From contig NZ_CP039396.1 of the NCBI RefSeq assembly GCF_004803915.1, forward strand, positions 744,001-808,000: a stretch of DNA of 64,000 nt, written 5' to 3'. This document shows positions 26,193 through 35,513 of this stretch, one piece after another. This DNA is from Duncaniella dubosii. GTDB taxonomy: Bacteria; Bacteroidota; Bacteroidia; Bacteroidales; Muribaculaceae. The position numbers and the translations under genes are program-made. The notes beneath the pieces were generated by a model. That model ran no database searches. It had not been told where the DNA came from and worked only from the letters and a program-made list of their open reading frames with translations. The first letter of the stretch is position 1. Every line of letters starts with the position of its first letter.

Positions 26193-28208
26193 TTATCTGT
26201 AGCCGTACTGGTTGACATACTTGCCCTGAGAGCGGGTGATGACCGAACGCGGATACGGGAGGATGTAGCGCACAGCGGGAAGCTCATCGGCCGACGGGAA
26301 GACCGAGGGGTCGGGAGCTCCGACATAGTTTCCGTTGTCGTTGATAAGGATGCTGCCGCTCTTTGAATCGCAATAGATGTAGCCTCGCAGAGAATAGCAG
26401 AAATGAGCTGTCGGGCGTGAGGTGTTCTCGTCAAACCAGTTCATATAGTCGGCACGTGCGACCTGCTGGTCTTTTCCATCAACCTTTATCTTGATTTTTT
26501 CATCACCCGATTCAGGAAGACGGTAGGGGTTGACTATGTAGACCACTCTCACATTGGGAGATGCCTGAGGGAACTTGTCGAAAGAATAGTAATTATCGTT
26601 AGGAGCATTGTTGACATAGTAAAGCGAGTTCATCCATTTGGTGTCATAGACGCTTCCGTTACCGAAGTCATACTCACCCACAGGGCTGTCATAACCGCTG
26701 CCACGGTCGGCGGCCGCATAGTAGCGGAAGAAAGTCCAGTAGAGCTGTTCGCCGAGCATATTGTTGCGTACAAGGTCGCGCCAGCGCATGTTCTCGCCTG
26801 CAAATTCAAACTTGCGTTCGTCGAGGACGGCCTTGAGGAATGCTTCCTTGTTCATCTCGCCGGTGTAGGCCACCTTGGCTGAATTTCCGGGGAACGCACG
26901 CTGTCTCACCTGTTCGTAGCGTTCGATCGCTTTCTGTGTCGGACGGCCGTTGATCTCATTTTCCGCCTCAGCCGACATCAGGAGAACATCAGCATAACGC
27001 ATGTAGGGGAAATTGAAACCTGTGTTGCCTTCGGTAGCTGATCCGAGACCGTTCTTATTCCATAGTTTCGACCATTTTCCATTGTAGTTAGTGCGTCCGT
27101 TGTTGAGCTGGGCCTCGCCCTGATTGTTGTAGCCGAACAGCTGGTTCACGAAGTCACGGCGAACGTCGTCCTCATCGAAGAGGTAGCGGTAGAGAGCATT
27201 GAGCTGCGCCGAGCTGGAAGCCTTTCCCCAAGCATGGTTTGTCACACCGCTCTGGTTGTCCATCTTCGGACCGTGGATATAGCCTATGTTGCCCGAAGAG
27301 AGAGTTCCGAAAGGTATTTCCCAGATAATGTCGTCGCCGGGAGTGTAGTCATAGTTACAGTTTCCGACAAACACTTCATGGTATTGCTTAGACAGAGAGT
27401 GGGAGGTACGCTGCACGACCGAGTCGCAATACTCGGCAGCCGTTGCATAGAAGTCCTTGTAGTTGTCGGGGCGCTTCATCGTGCCGAACTCGCCGCCTTC
27501 GGGGCGGAGGGAATAGCCTCCGGCCGTCATGGCCAGACGGGCTATCATAGCCCAAGCCATGTCCTTGGAGATGCGCTGCGGCCCGTCGGAAAAGGACTGG
27601 GCGGTTGAAAGCTGCATCTTCGAGGCTATGCCCTTGAGGTCTTCGATAAGGTCAGAAAGAATCTCGGTGCGGTCGCCGACATCATAGATTTTCGAAGGGC
27701 TCTTGTAGGACGGCAACAGCGAATAGGGCACATCGCCGAAATACCACACAAGGTCATGATAGAATATCGAGCGGAGCACTTTAACCTCTCCGAGCATCTG
27801 CATGAGTTCGGAATCCTCCTCGTCGTAGATGTCGGCGTTCTCGATGCCGTCAATGAGCATGTTGGCACGTTCGATGCCGGTATAGAGAGCGTCCCACGCT
27901 TTCTTGATATCGCCTCCGTCAGGGTCGCACTCATAGCGCTGGTAGGCTGAAGAAGAGGCAAATTCGCTGTCAAGAATCTTGAATTCGACATCGGTGTTGA
28001 ATGAAAGCTTCTCGATGAAATTCTGTCCGTAGGTGTCGTTTGTCAGCATTGCCGCATAGACACCGTTGAGGGCATTGCGCATCTCCTTCTTGTCAGAGAA
28101 CACATATTCCGGCGGATTCTTTGACGGGGCGTCCACATCAAGATAGTCCGAACAGGAAGCAAGCGCCACTGCTGAAAGACCGGTCAAAAATATATTGCGT
28201 AATTTCAT
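26193..28208 (-). CDS. SusD/RagB-family glycan-binding lipoprotein (pectin locus)
   Basis: 671 residues. The signal peptide ends VALASC (Cys19). SusD features: an N-terminal YLDVDAPSKNPPEYVFSD segment, helical TPR-like repeats (RANMLIDGIENADI; VKVLRSIFYHDLVWYFGDVPYSL) and the C-terminal SusD domain with YEQVRQRAFPG and LDERKFEFAGENMRWRDLVRNN. The protein caps the SusC barrel on the cell surface and delivers oligosaccharide to it. Pectic substrate is inferred from the divergent GH28, CE8 and uronate genes. It lies 41 bp after susC. Confidence 0.94.
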   Translation of the reverse strand: MKLRNIFLTGLSAVALASCSDYLDVDAPSKNPPEYVFSDKKEMRNALNGVYAAMLTNDTYGQNFIEKLSFNTDVEFKILDSEFASSSAYQRYECDPDGGDIKKAWDALYTGIERANMLIDGIENADIYDEEDSELMQMLGEVKVLRSIFYHDLVWYFGDVPYSLLPSYKSPSKIYDVGDRTEILSDLIEDLKGIASKMQLSTAQSFSDGPQRISKDMAWAMIARLAMTAGGYSLRPEGGEFGTMKRPDNYKDFYATAAEYCDSVVQRTSHSLSKQYHEVFVGNCNYDYTPGDDIIWEIPFGTLSSGNIGYIHGPKMDNQSGVTNHAWGKASSSAQLNALYRYLFDEDDVRRDFVNQLFGYNNQGEAQLNNGRTNYNGKWSKLWNKNGLGSATEGNTGFNFPYMRYADVLLMSAEAENEINGRPTQKAIERYEQVRQRAFPGNSAKVAYTGEMNKEAFLKAVLDERKFEFAGENMRWRDLVRNNMLGEQLYWTFFRYYAAADRGSGYDSPVGEYDFGNGSVYDTKWMNSLYYVNNAPNDNYYSFDKFPQASPNVRVVYIVNPYRLPESGDEKIKIKVDGKDQQVARADYMNWFDENTSRPTAHFCYSLRGYIYCDSKSGSILINDNGNYVGAPDPSVFPSADELPAVRYILPYPRSVITRSQGKYVNQYGYR

Positions 28209-28249
28209 TTTTTCTTTTGTCTAAAAAGAGGTATTATCGATTTTTGTGT

Positions 28250-31200
28250 TTAGAAAGTGACATTCAGACCGAACACATAGCTGCGGCTACGGGGATAGCG
28301 GTTGAAGTCGAAAGAAGGAGTGAGACCGCTCTGCACGTCGACTTCAGGGTCATAGCCGGTGTAGCCGGTGAGGATGAAGGGGTTGGTGACAGAGGCATAG
28401 AAGCGGAGCTTCGACATGCCGGCCTTTGTTATGAGATTCAGCGGCAGGTTATAGCCGAGGGTGATGTCGGTACAGCGGAGGAACGATCCGTCTTCTACGA
28501 AATAGCTCATGGTCACGTCCTTGTTGAGATCCATAGGATTCCAGCGGGTCTGGCCTTCGTTCATTTCGACATAGCGGTCATAAGCGCCCTGCATCCAAGT
28601 GTTGCCATAGAGACATTCAGAGCCTTCGGCATAACGCCAGCGGTTTGTGAATGAGCTGAGCACGTTCTTGAAGCTGTTCTTGTTGTCGATCGACGACGAG
28701 AGGTAGTAGGCAGTGGCATTGTAGACATCGAAATCAAGGAAATAAGTGAAGTTTGCGTTGAAATCGAAGTTCTTCCACTGGCCTGAGAGACCGAAACCGC
28801 CCTGAAGCTTTGGAGTAGTGCGTCCGATGACGGTGCGGTCATGGTCATCAATCACTCCGTCACCGTTGAGGTCTTTGAACTTGGGCTTGCCGGGAAGCGT
28901 GGGAGCACCTGACTGTGAGTTGTCGAAGATGTTGTCCATGCTGACAGTGCCGGGTTTGGGATAGTAGGTAGCCTTGGGCACATCGTAGTCAAACTCATCG
29001 GTCGAGTAGAGACCGTCGTAGACGAATCCGTAGAGCAGACCTACTTCACCGCCGACTTCGAGACGATAGTTGTAGCCGCCGTCATCAGAACGGGAGTGGG
29101 TTTCGTAGAGATATTTGTTGTCGCCTGTCAGTTTGTCGACGACCATCTTGTTTGCGCCAAGGTTGAAGTTAGCCGATAGCGAGTAGTCCTTGCCACGGAG
29201 AATGTCACCGCTGATTGCGATTTCAAAACCACGGTTTGTCACCTGTCCGATGTTCCGGAACTGCTGGGTGTAACCTACAGTCGAAAGGATGTCGGCCTTA
29301 TAGATGAGGTCGGAGGTGGTGTTCCAGTAGTATTCGGGAGTGATGCGGAGACGTCCGTTGAAGAGGGCGATATCCAACGCAAGGTTGCGTGTGAGGGTTG
29401 TCTCCCACTTCAGGTCAGGATTGGAAGGTATTTGTCAGGACCATACCAGAGGAGTCCGTCGTTAGCGCCGCCGGTCTCTCCGAAAGCAGGGCCGCCGGAG
29501 GTGTTGGTCTTGTAGAGGTAGCGCCACATATCGGCATCAATGTTATTGTTGCCGGCCTTACCGACGGCAGCACGGAGCTTGAGTTCGGTGAGCCAAGTGA
29601 AATCTTTCATGAAGTCCTCGCTTGAGAGCACCCATGCACCTGAAACCGAGGGGAAGTAGCCCCACTGGTGGCCGGGAGCGAACATCGACGAACCGTCGGC
29701 ACGGAATGTGGCCGAGAAGAGATACTTGTGGTCATAGTTGTAGTTGAGCTGACCGAAGTATGAAGTTGTGCGGTTGGGAGTCCCGAGTTCGGAAGTCGAC
29801 TGATAGGGTGAGCCGAGTCCCATGTTGTTGAGCGCTTTGTCGGCCGAGATATTATCAGGGAAATAGCGGTTTTTCTGATAGGTCGATTCCGACTGGCGGT
29901 GGTAGAGCTCGAAACCTGCAAGGGCATAGAAATTGTGTTTGTCCTTTATGTCCCAGTCATAGGAAGCGGTCGTGGTCCAAGTATAGGAATTTGTCTGTTC
30001 CTTCTCGATCGAGGCCACGGGATTCGAGTTATGCTTCTTGCCTTCGGAAGTGTGACGGCCCCAGAAACGCTTGTCGTCACGGAAACGGATGGTGTAGACA
30101 CCTTCGGTGCGGAGGGTCAGACCGTCGAGTGGTTTCCATTCGAGTGACGCCTGATTTGCGATAGTGTAGCTGTGGCGCTTGCGGACATTGGTGCGGATAT
30201 CGCTCACAGGGTTGGTGTATTCGAAGATTTTCTCCTGATCGGGGTCGATTGTCTCGGCCGGCCACCATGCGCCGTCGCGTTCGCGGATACCGTTGGTCGG
30301 GCGATAACGGAGTACGTCAATGATACCGCCTGTTCCCACGTTGTCGCCACCTGCGCCCTCGTCACGTCGGTAAGACATCTTGGGGTTGTATTGCAAGGTG
30401 AGGTTAGGAAGGAGTTTGGTCTGAAGTTTGGTGAGGATGTTTGTACGGCGCACGCCTGTGTTCATGATTATACCTTCGTCGTCAGACTGAGTTATCGAGA
30501 CGTTGTAGCGGGTCTTGTCGTTTCCGCCGCCGATCGACACGTTTGCGGTATATGAGAAGGAATTGTTGCCCATGACCTCGTCCTGCCAGTCGTGGGTGCG
30601 GGCCTGACGGTAGAGATCCATGTCCTGCGGATTACCGAAGTTGTAACGGAACAGACGGGTCTGGGTGTTACGGGTCGAGTGGCCTGTAGCATAGTCCCAC
30701 TGATAGTTTACAAAGTCATATGAATCCATCAGGTCGAGCTTCTTTGAAATGTGGCTGACCGAACCCTGAGCGTTGAACGACACCTGAGTCTTGCCTTCCT
30801 GAGCCGATTTTGTGGTCACGATAACTACACCGTTACCACCCTTCGCGCCATAGATGGCTGTGAGCGAGGCATCCTTCAGGATGTCGATCGACTGTATGTC
30901 GGACGGAGGGATATCATTGATGTTATCGGTCTGAAAGCCGTCGACGATGTAGAGAGGGTCGTTTGACTGTGTTACGGATGTCGCACCGCGCACGCGGATG
31001 TTGATATCAGCGCCCGGCTGACCGTCGACTGTGGTGACCTGCACACCTGCCACCTTACCCTGAAGGGCTACTGCGGCCGATGTCACGGGGACGGCGGCAA
31101 GCTTTGTGCCTGAAACCGATCCGACCGATCCGGTTAGGTCGCGGCGGGCGCGGGTGCCGCCATAACCGATAACCACAACTTCGTCAAGGGCCTCGGAATC

Positions 31201-31542
31201 TTCAGTCAGGACAACATTGATTGTCGACTGGCCGTTGACAGCGATTTTCTCGGTCTTATAACCGATGTAGGATACTACGAGAGTAGCCTTGGGAGCAACA
31301 TTTTTGAGGGTAAAATTACCATCGAGATCTGTCACGACCACATTTTTAGTGCCGTCAATCTGAACGGTAGCCCCAATCATGGGTTCTTCGGTGCTGTCGG
31401 TCACCGTACCGGTGACGGTGAGCTCCTGAGCGTCGGCATTAAATCCCACACAGAGCACCAACAGGAGAAGCATTGTTTTCCATTGCGTGGCAAAGGAGAG
31501 GTTAAGCAGCCTTTGACTACGACTTACGATTAAGTCTTTCAT
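28250..31542 (-). CDS. SusC/RagA-family TonB-dependent transporter (pectin locus), one apparent frameshift
   Basis: Outer-membrane oligosaccharide importer. After a long signal peptide (start at 31542 preferred over 31584) comes a carboxypeptidase-regulatory-like domain (GTVTDSTEEPMIGATVQIDG), the TonB box region (DEVVVIGYGG), the plug domain (YIVDGFQTDNINDIPPSDIQ) and a 22-strand barrel ending YVFGLNVTF. The frame breaks at GG 29423-29424: adding one G turns KYLPILT-stop into KYLPSNPDLKWETTLTRNL, the expected SusC sequence. Restored length is 1097 residues. First gene of the minus-strand operon susC-susD-DUF5123. Confidence 0.92.
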
Positions 31543-32032
31543 GCTGTGTTTCAATAATAATAAATTAAGATTTCGTTCATGCAATTTTTGAATAGTGTCA
31601 GAAAATATGTTTCTTTACGTTGATTGGCAATGAGGAGTGTGGAGAGGTCTTTTCCATTCAAAATTTCGGTCGCCACGACATAGCTCCGCATACAACAAGC
31701 CAGACTACGCGAGCCAGCTATAATCGAACGGAGAATGGAGGAAGCTAAAAAAATTACAGATTGGAACAGAATGTGCTTTCAAATAACGATAAAGGAGTCA
31801 GCAAGAATTTACCGAAAAACATTGTAATCATCTTTTCCCATCCATGATTTCTGTCGGGACGCCCCACTCATCGACACGGACTGACACCGCACGACACAAA
31901 GAGGCCGGAATCCAAGGCACGACTGAAAGGGGCGCATGGTTGAAAAATCAGAATTTCCAATAATAATTACGAAATGTGCATTTTTCTATAATCAGAGTTG
32001 ATGCTTTCGGTGTGTTTTTTCGTTTGTGAATG
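31543..32032 (-). other. Long 5' leader of the pectin susC operon
   Basis: From the minus-strand promoter at 32033-32064 the message would run about 480 nt before the susC start. The stretch has no plausible ORF. It is AT-rich with no hairpin I can assign. Leaders of this length in SusCD operons can carry post-transcriptional control; here that is only inferred from length. Confidence 0.45.
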
Positions 32033-32064
32033 TAAAGTTAACCCTTTATTTTTCATCATGCAAA
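32033..32064 (-). promoter_or_regulatory. Promoter of the pectin susC operon
   Basis: On the minus strand TTTG (32064-32061), a 20-bp spacer and TAACTTTA (32040-32033), one base from the -7 consensus. It is back-to-back with the GH28 promoter at 32236-32267, leaving about 170 AT-rich bp between them where a shared regulator could bind. Confidence 0.7.
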
Positions 32065-32235
32065 TTTTTCCCTCCAATTTAGTATATTTTAATGGCTTAT
32101 GTCATTTTTACTTAATTTTATATTAAAGTCTGCGAAATGAGTGCCCTGCATTTTCCCACGTCATAAACACCTATCTTAAACTATATAGGGACACGGCTCA
32201 AAACTGTTAACATTAAATAATTATTATGCAAGCGG

Positions 32236-32267
32236 TTTGTAGATTTGGTGACGTAGTGTTAATTTTG
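32236..32267 (+). promoter_or_regulatory. Promoter of GH28
   Basis: TTTG 32236-32239, a 20-bp spacer, TAATTTTG 32260-32267; leader about 55 nt. Confidence 0.8.
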
Positions 32268-32329
32268 CACTCTGCAACCCAAATATTTAAAATTCAAACC
32301 CCAATCATTATACAATTAACAACAGAACC

Positions 32330-33847
32330 ATGAAGAAAATCCTATCAGTAGTGGCAGGCTTGTGTATCGGCTTCTCGGGCATAGCCCAGACAGCTCTCTC
32401 CGCCACCCCGGGTGCGGCCAAAGACTGCTGCGAAAAAGTATGTGACAAAAAGGACGGGTGCAAAAAGAAATGCACTGAATCTAAAAAATGTAATAAAAAC
32501 TCCGGCAAAAGTCTTGACGCAAAAGAAGCATGGGCGACTCTCTATCCACAGATAGAAAAATCAATCCAGGCTCCGACGTTCCGCGACAAGGATTACAAGA
32601 TTTTTGATTACGGCAAAAAGTCCAAGACCAAAGGATTCCTCTACACCGAGCTTATAAACAAGGTGATTGACCTCTGCTCAAGCGAAGGCGGCGGCCGTGT
32701 CATCATCCCTAAGGGAACTTGGCTTACCGGTCCTATCACCCTCAAAAGCAATGTCAATCTCCACCTTGAAGAAGGGGCGACACTGCTGTTTTCCGACGAT
32801 CCGAGCCAGTATCCCATCGTGAAGACCCGCTGGGAAGGAATGGACTGCTATAACTATCAGCCTATGATCTATGCCTATCAGCAGGAAAATATCGCTCTCA
32901 CCGGCAAAGGTACTGTCGACGGTGGCGCTTCAAATGAAAACTGGTGGCAGATGAGCGGCAAACGCGGTTATGTCGAAGGCCCTGTCACCCAGAAAATCGG
33001 CCGTCCGCTGCTCCAGATATGGAACGAGGAAGGTGTTCCCGTCGAAAAACGAATCCTCGGCGACGGCTACGGCATGCGTCCGCAGCTTGTCAATCCGGTT
33101 GAATGCAAAAACGTGCTTATCGAAGACGTGACGCTTCTGCGCTCCGCTTTCTGGGTTATCCATCCCCTGCTCTGCGAAAATCTCACCGTCAAGGGCGTAC
33201 ACATCCAGAACGATGGTCCTAACGGCGACGGCTGCGACCCTGAATCATGTAAGAATGTACTTATCGAAGGTTGCTACTTCGACACCGGCGACGACTGCAT
33301 CGCAATCAAGAGCGGACGTAACCGCGACGGACGTGAACAGGCAATCCCGTCGGAAAACATCATTGTCCGCAACTGCAAGATGAAAAACGGACATGGCGGC
33401 ATCGTGGTCGGAAGTGAAATCTCAGGCGGATTCAAAAACCTTTTCCTTGAAGACTGCGTGATGGACAGCCCCGAGCTTGACCGTGTGGTACGCATCAAGA
33501 CCAATGCCTGCCGCGGAGGCGTCATCGAGGACATCTATGTACGCAACGTAGAGGTCGGCCAGTGCAAGGAATCAGTGCTTAAGATCAACCTTGTCTACGA
33601 GCCCAACGAGGACTGCGACCGCAGCTATCCTCCGACTGTGAAAAATGTATGGCTCGACAATATCACATGCAAAAAGAGCAAATATGGTGTGATGATTGAA
33701 GGCTTCAAGGAAATCTGCAACATTGACAATATCAACGTCGACAACTGCCACTTCGACGGCGTGACATCCGATGGAAATTCCATCACAGGTATGACCAAAA
33801 ATGTCAGATTCAACAATCTCTACATCAACGGAAAGCTGGTGAAATAA
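32330..33847 (+). CDS. Secreted GH28 polygalacturonase with Cys/Lys-rich N-terminal segment
   Basis: 505 residues. Signal peptide (about 1-20), then a Lys-rich stretch holding six Cys (33, 34, 38, 44, 48, 54) not found in ordinary GH28 enzymes. The beta-helix carries the four family motifs in order: NGDGCD (298-303), DTGDD (318-322), NGHGG (353-357) and RIKT (388-391), so the catalytic aspartates are intact. Hydrolyses alpha-1,4-galacturonan or decorated galacturonides, probably in the periplasm or at the surface. Own promoter and terminator; divergent from the susC operon and upstream of the uronate genes. Exact substrate (homogalacturonan or rhamnogalacturonan) is not decided by sequence. 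Confidence 0.93.
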   Translation: MKKILSVVAGLCIGFSGIAQTALSATPGAAKDCCEKVCDKKDGCKKKCTESKKCNKNSGKSLDAKEAWATLYPQIEKSIQAPTFRDKDYKIFDYGKKSKTKGFLYTELINKVIDLCSSEGGGRVIIPKGTWLTGPITLKSNVNLHLEEGATLLFSDDPSQYPIVKTRWEGMDCYNYQPMIYAYQQENIALTGKGTVDGGASNENWWQMSGKRGYVEGPVTQKIGRPLLQIWNEEGVPVEKRILGDGYGMRPQLVNPVECKNVLIEDVTLLRSAFWVIHPLLCENLTVKGVHIQNDGPNGDGCDPESCKNVLIEGCYFDTGDDCIAIKSGRNRDGREQAIPSENIIVRNCKMKNGHGGIVVGSEISGGFKNLFLEDCVMDSPELDRVVRIKTNACRGGVIEDIYVRNVEVGQCKESVLKINLVYEPNEDCDRSYPPTVKNVWLDNITCKKSKYGVMIEGFKEICNIDNINVDNCHFDGVTSDGNSITGMTKNVRFNNLYINGKLVK

Positions 33848-33883
33848 CCTGCCCGGAATCACCATAGTCCGAAATCCGAACAG

Positions 33884-33932
33884 AAAAGTCCGTGACGGCT
33901 GCAAACAACAGCCAGCACGGACTTTTTATTTT
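33884..33932 (+). terminator. Terminator after GH28
   Basis: AAAGTCCGTG-ACGGCTG pairs with CAGCC-AGCACGGACTTT, followed by TTATTTTT. Confidence 0.85.
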
Positions 33933-33986
33933 TGTCGCCTCTTCATCCACACATACGGAAGAAAAGCGGAATATACTCCTAAAACT

Positions 33987-34018
33987 TTTGCATTCAGTCA
34001 AAATATGTCGTACATTTG
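33987..34018 (+). promoter_or_regulatory. Promoter of the two-gene AT-rich island
   Basis: TTTG 33987-33990, a 20-bp spacer, TACATTTG 34011-34018. It fixes the first start codon at 34046, because an in-frame ATG at 34016 lies inside the -7 box. Confidence 0.78.
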
Positions 34019-34045
34019 CCTATACACCTAAAAATCATAAAAACC

Positions 34046-34528
34046 ATGAAATATTTATCTTCGTTTCCCTTTTTATTATGTCCAATTACACTATTGTCTG
34101 CGATAAGTTCTAATATTGAAGACGGAAATTCTATCAACCCGGTAGTTTCTATCTTAAATATGCGTAGTACAACCTCACAAGATATTATTGATGTTGACAC
34201 ATTATCCGATGGAAAACTTTTATGGAAATATGATTCTAACGAATTTGTATCAGGAGACGATACAAAAGGTTGGCTTGTGACCCTACCAGATTCACTGCGT
34301 TACATTCAGGACGGGAACAGCTATAATTTATGCCTAAAAAACGATACTATTTGCTGGACTGGTATAGAGAATAGGCAGACTCGAATTTTTTTCAATCCTC
34401 CTATTCCATTATTTACATCCATCCCGGACAATGTCAAATTTATGACACGAAAGGACCATCTACTTGAACACTTTGGAAACTGGAGAAATAAGACCGAAGG
34501 CCCACTACTAAACCGACAAATAAAATAA
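34046..34528 (+). CDS. Hypothetical small secreted protein in AT-rich island
   Basis: 160 residues, family not recognised. The N-terminus MKYLSSFPFLLCPITLLSAIS looks like a signal peptide. The rest is a mixed alpha/beta sequence with WLVTLPDSLRYIQDGNSYNL and no known motif. Codon use is AT-rich compared with both neighbours (GH28 and GH43), suggesting recent acquisition. It is 30 bp upstream of the SUKH-type gene and shares its promoter, so the two may be functional partners. Confidence 0.6.
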   Translation: MKYLSSFPFLLCPITLLSAISSNIEDGNSINPVVSILNMRSTTSQDIIDVDTLSDGKLLWKYDSNEFVSGDDTKGWLVTLPDSLRYIQDGNSYNLCLKNDTICWTGIENRQTRIFFNPPIPLFTSIPDNVKFMTRKDHLLEHFGNWRNKTEGPLLNRQIK

Positions 34529-34558
34529 TATTTAATTATCAAAATAACACAAAAAAAC

Positions 34559-35143
34559 ATGGAATCAAAGTACGAAGAAATTAGGAATTTAATGTTTAAG
34601 CTATCTCATTTAGGTGTGTGGAATTTCTCTGAAGATGGTGGATTCTTTATTGGGAAAGCCCCCCATCGCGGGATAAGAGCCTGGCAGAATAAAATCTATC
34701 CAAAGATTTCGATGACGGAGATTGAAATTATGGAGAATGAAATGCACCGTCAAATAGCGCCATCATATATCCGATTTCTTACTTCATTCTCTAATGGGCT
34801 TGATATATTTAATGACACACTCGGACTCTACGGATATCGCTACAGTTTCAGACGGGATGAAACACATAATCAGCAACCATATAACTTAGTCTGGTTAAAC
34901 CGATTTCAGAGACCATTGAACATAACCGTTGACATGTTTTTCATTGGAGAATATAACTGGGACCATTCTTTTCTATATGTGACTCCTGACCAGAAGGTAC
35001 ATTTCTGTCACAGGGAGGATGCCACAAGTCTTTTTACATGGGATTCTATTGAAGATATGCTTCTGAGCGAAATTAAGAGAATCTACACCCTTTTGATGAC
35101 AGAGGTGTGGCGATTGACCCGAAACATCCAACTACCCCTATAA
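34559..35143 (+). CDS. SMI1/KNR4 (SUKH)-like protein, candidate immunity protein
   Basis: 194 residues. The central segment PSYIRFLTSFSNGLDIFNDTLGLYGY fits the SUKH-1 pattern (Y-x-FL-x3-NG-hydrophobic ... LYG) read over residues about 77-103, and the C-terminal half has the mixed strand-helix ending typical of the superfamily. SUKH proteins in bacteria are mostly immunity proteins that neutralise contact-dependent or polymorphic toxins; no toxin gene is visible next to it here. AT-rich relative to its surroundings. The family call is by pattern only, so function is tentative. Confidence 0.62.
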   Translation: MESKYEEIRNLMFKLSHLGVWNFSEDGGFFIGKAPHRGIRAWQNKIYPKISMTEIEIMENEMHRQIAPSYIRFLTSFSNGLDIFNDTLGLYGYRYSFRRDETHNQQPYNLVWLNRFQRPLNITVDMFFIGEYNWDHSFLYVTPDQKVHFCHREDATSLFTWDSIEDMLLSEIKRIYTLLMTEVWRLTRNIQLPL

Positions 35144-35225
35144 TATAAAGTCGACAGTTCCCACACAATAACACATAAGCCGACAACAGCCTAAAAGCCA
35201 TTTGTCAAGGCTATCCCTCCCACAG

Positions 35226-35269
35226 CCCCGCAGGATACAGTAAGAAATACTTCTCACCATCCTGCGGGG
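35226..35269 (+). terminator. Hairpin after the SUKH-like gene
   Basis: Perfect 11-bp stem CCCCGCAGGAT / ATCCTGCGGGG with a 22-nt loop; the following tract (ATTCTTAG) is only weakly T-rich. The rest of the 370-bp gap 35144-35513 holds only the GH43 promoter. Confidence 0.6.
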
Positions 35270-35346
35270 ATTCTTAGTTGATATAATTTAATTAGCATAT
35301 TTTTAGCATACATTTCAGACTAAGCGTTAATTATTTTAAAAGTTTG

Positions 35347-35376
35347 TTGAATTTCGACAGAAAATCATTAACTTTG
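35347..35376 (+). promoter_or_regulatory. Promoter of GH43-CE8-uronate operon
   Basis: TTG 35347-35349, a 19-bp spacer, TAACTTTG 35369-35376, about 138 bp before the preferred GH43 start. Confidence 0.78.
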
Positions 35377-35513
35377 GAAGAAAATTTGCGCACTTAAATC
35401 TATAACTTTCAAAAACTTACCTTAAACGGCTAATTTACTATCATTTAGTAATATCCGCAAAGAGAGCGGAAACAATGCCGTCCACACAGGTTATAGTTAT
35501 TTTTTTACACCTC

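Noticed and set aside
34016..34045. Upstream start for the island's first gene
   Set aside because: The ATG at 34016 overlaps the promoter -7 box; the ATG at 34046 opens a signal peptide.
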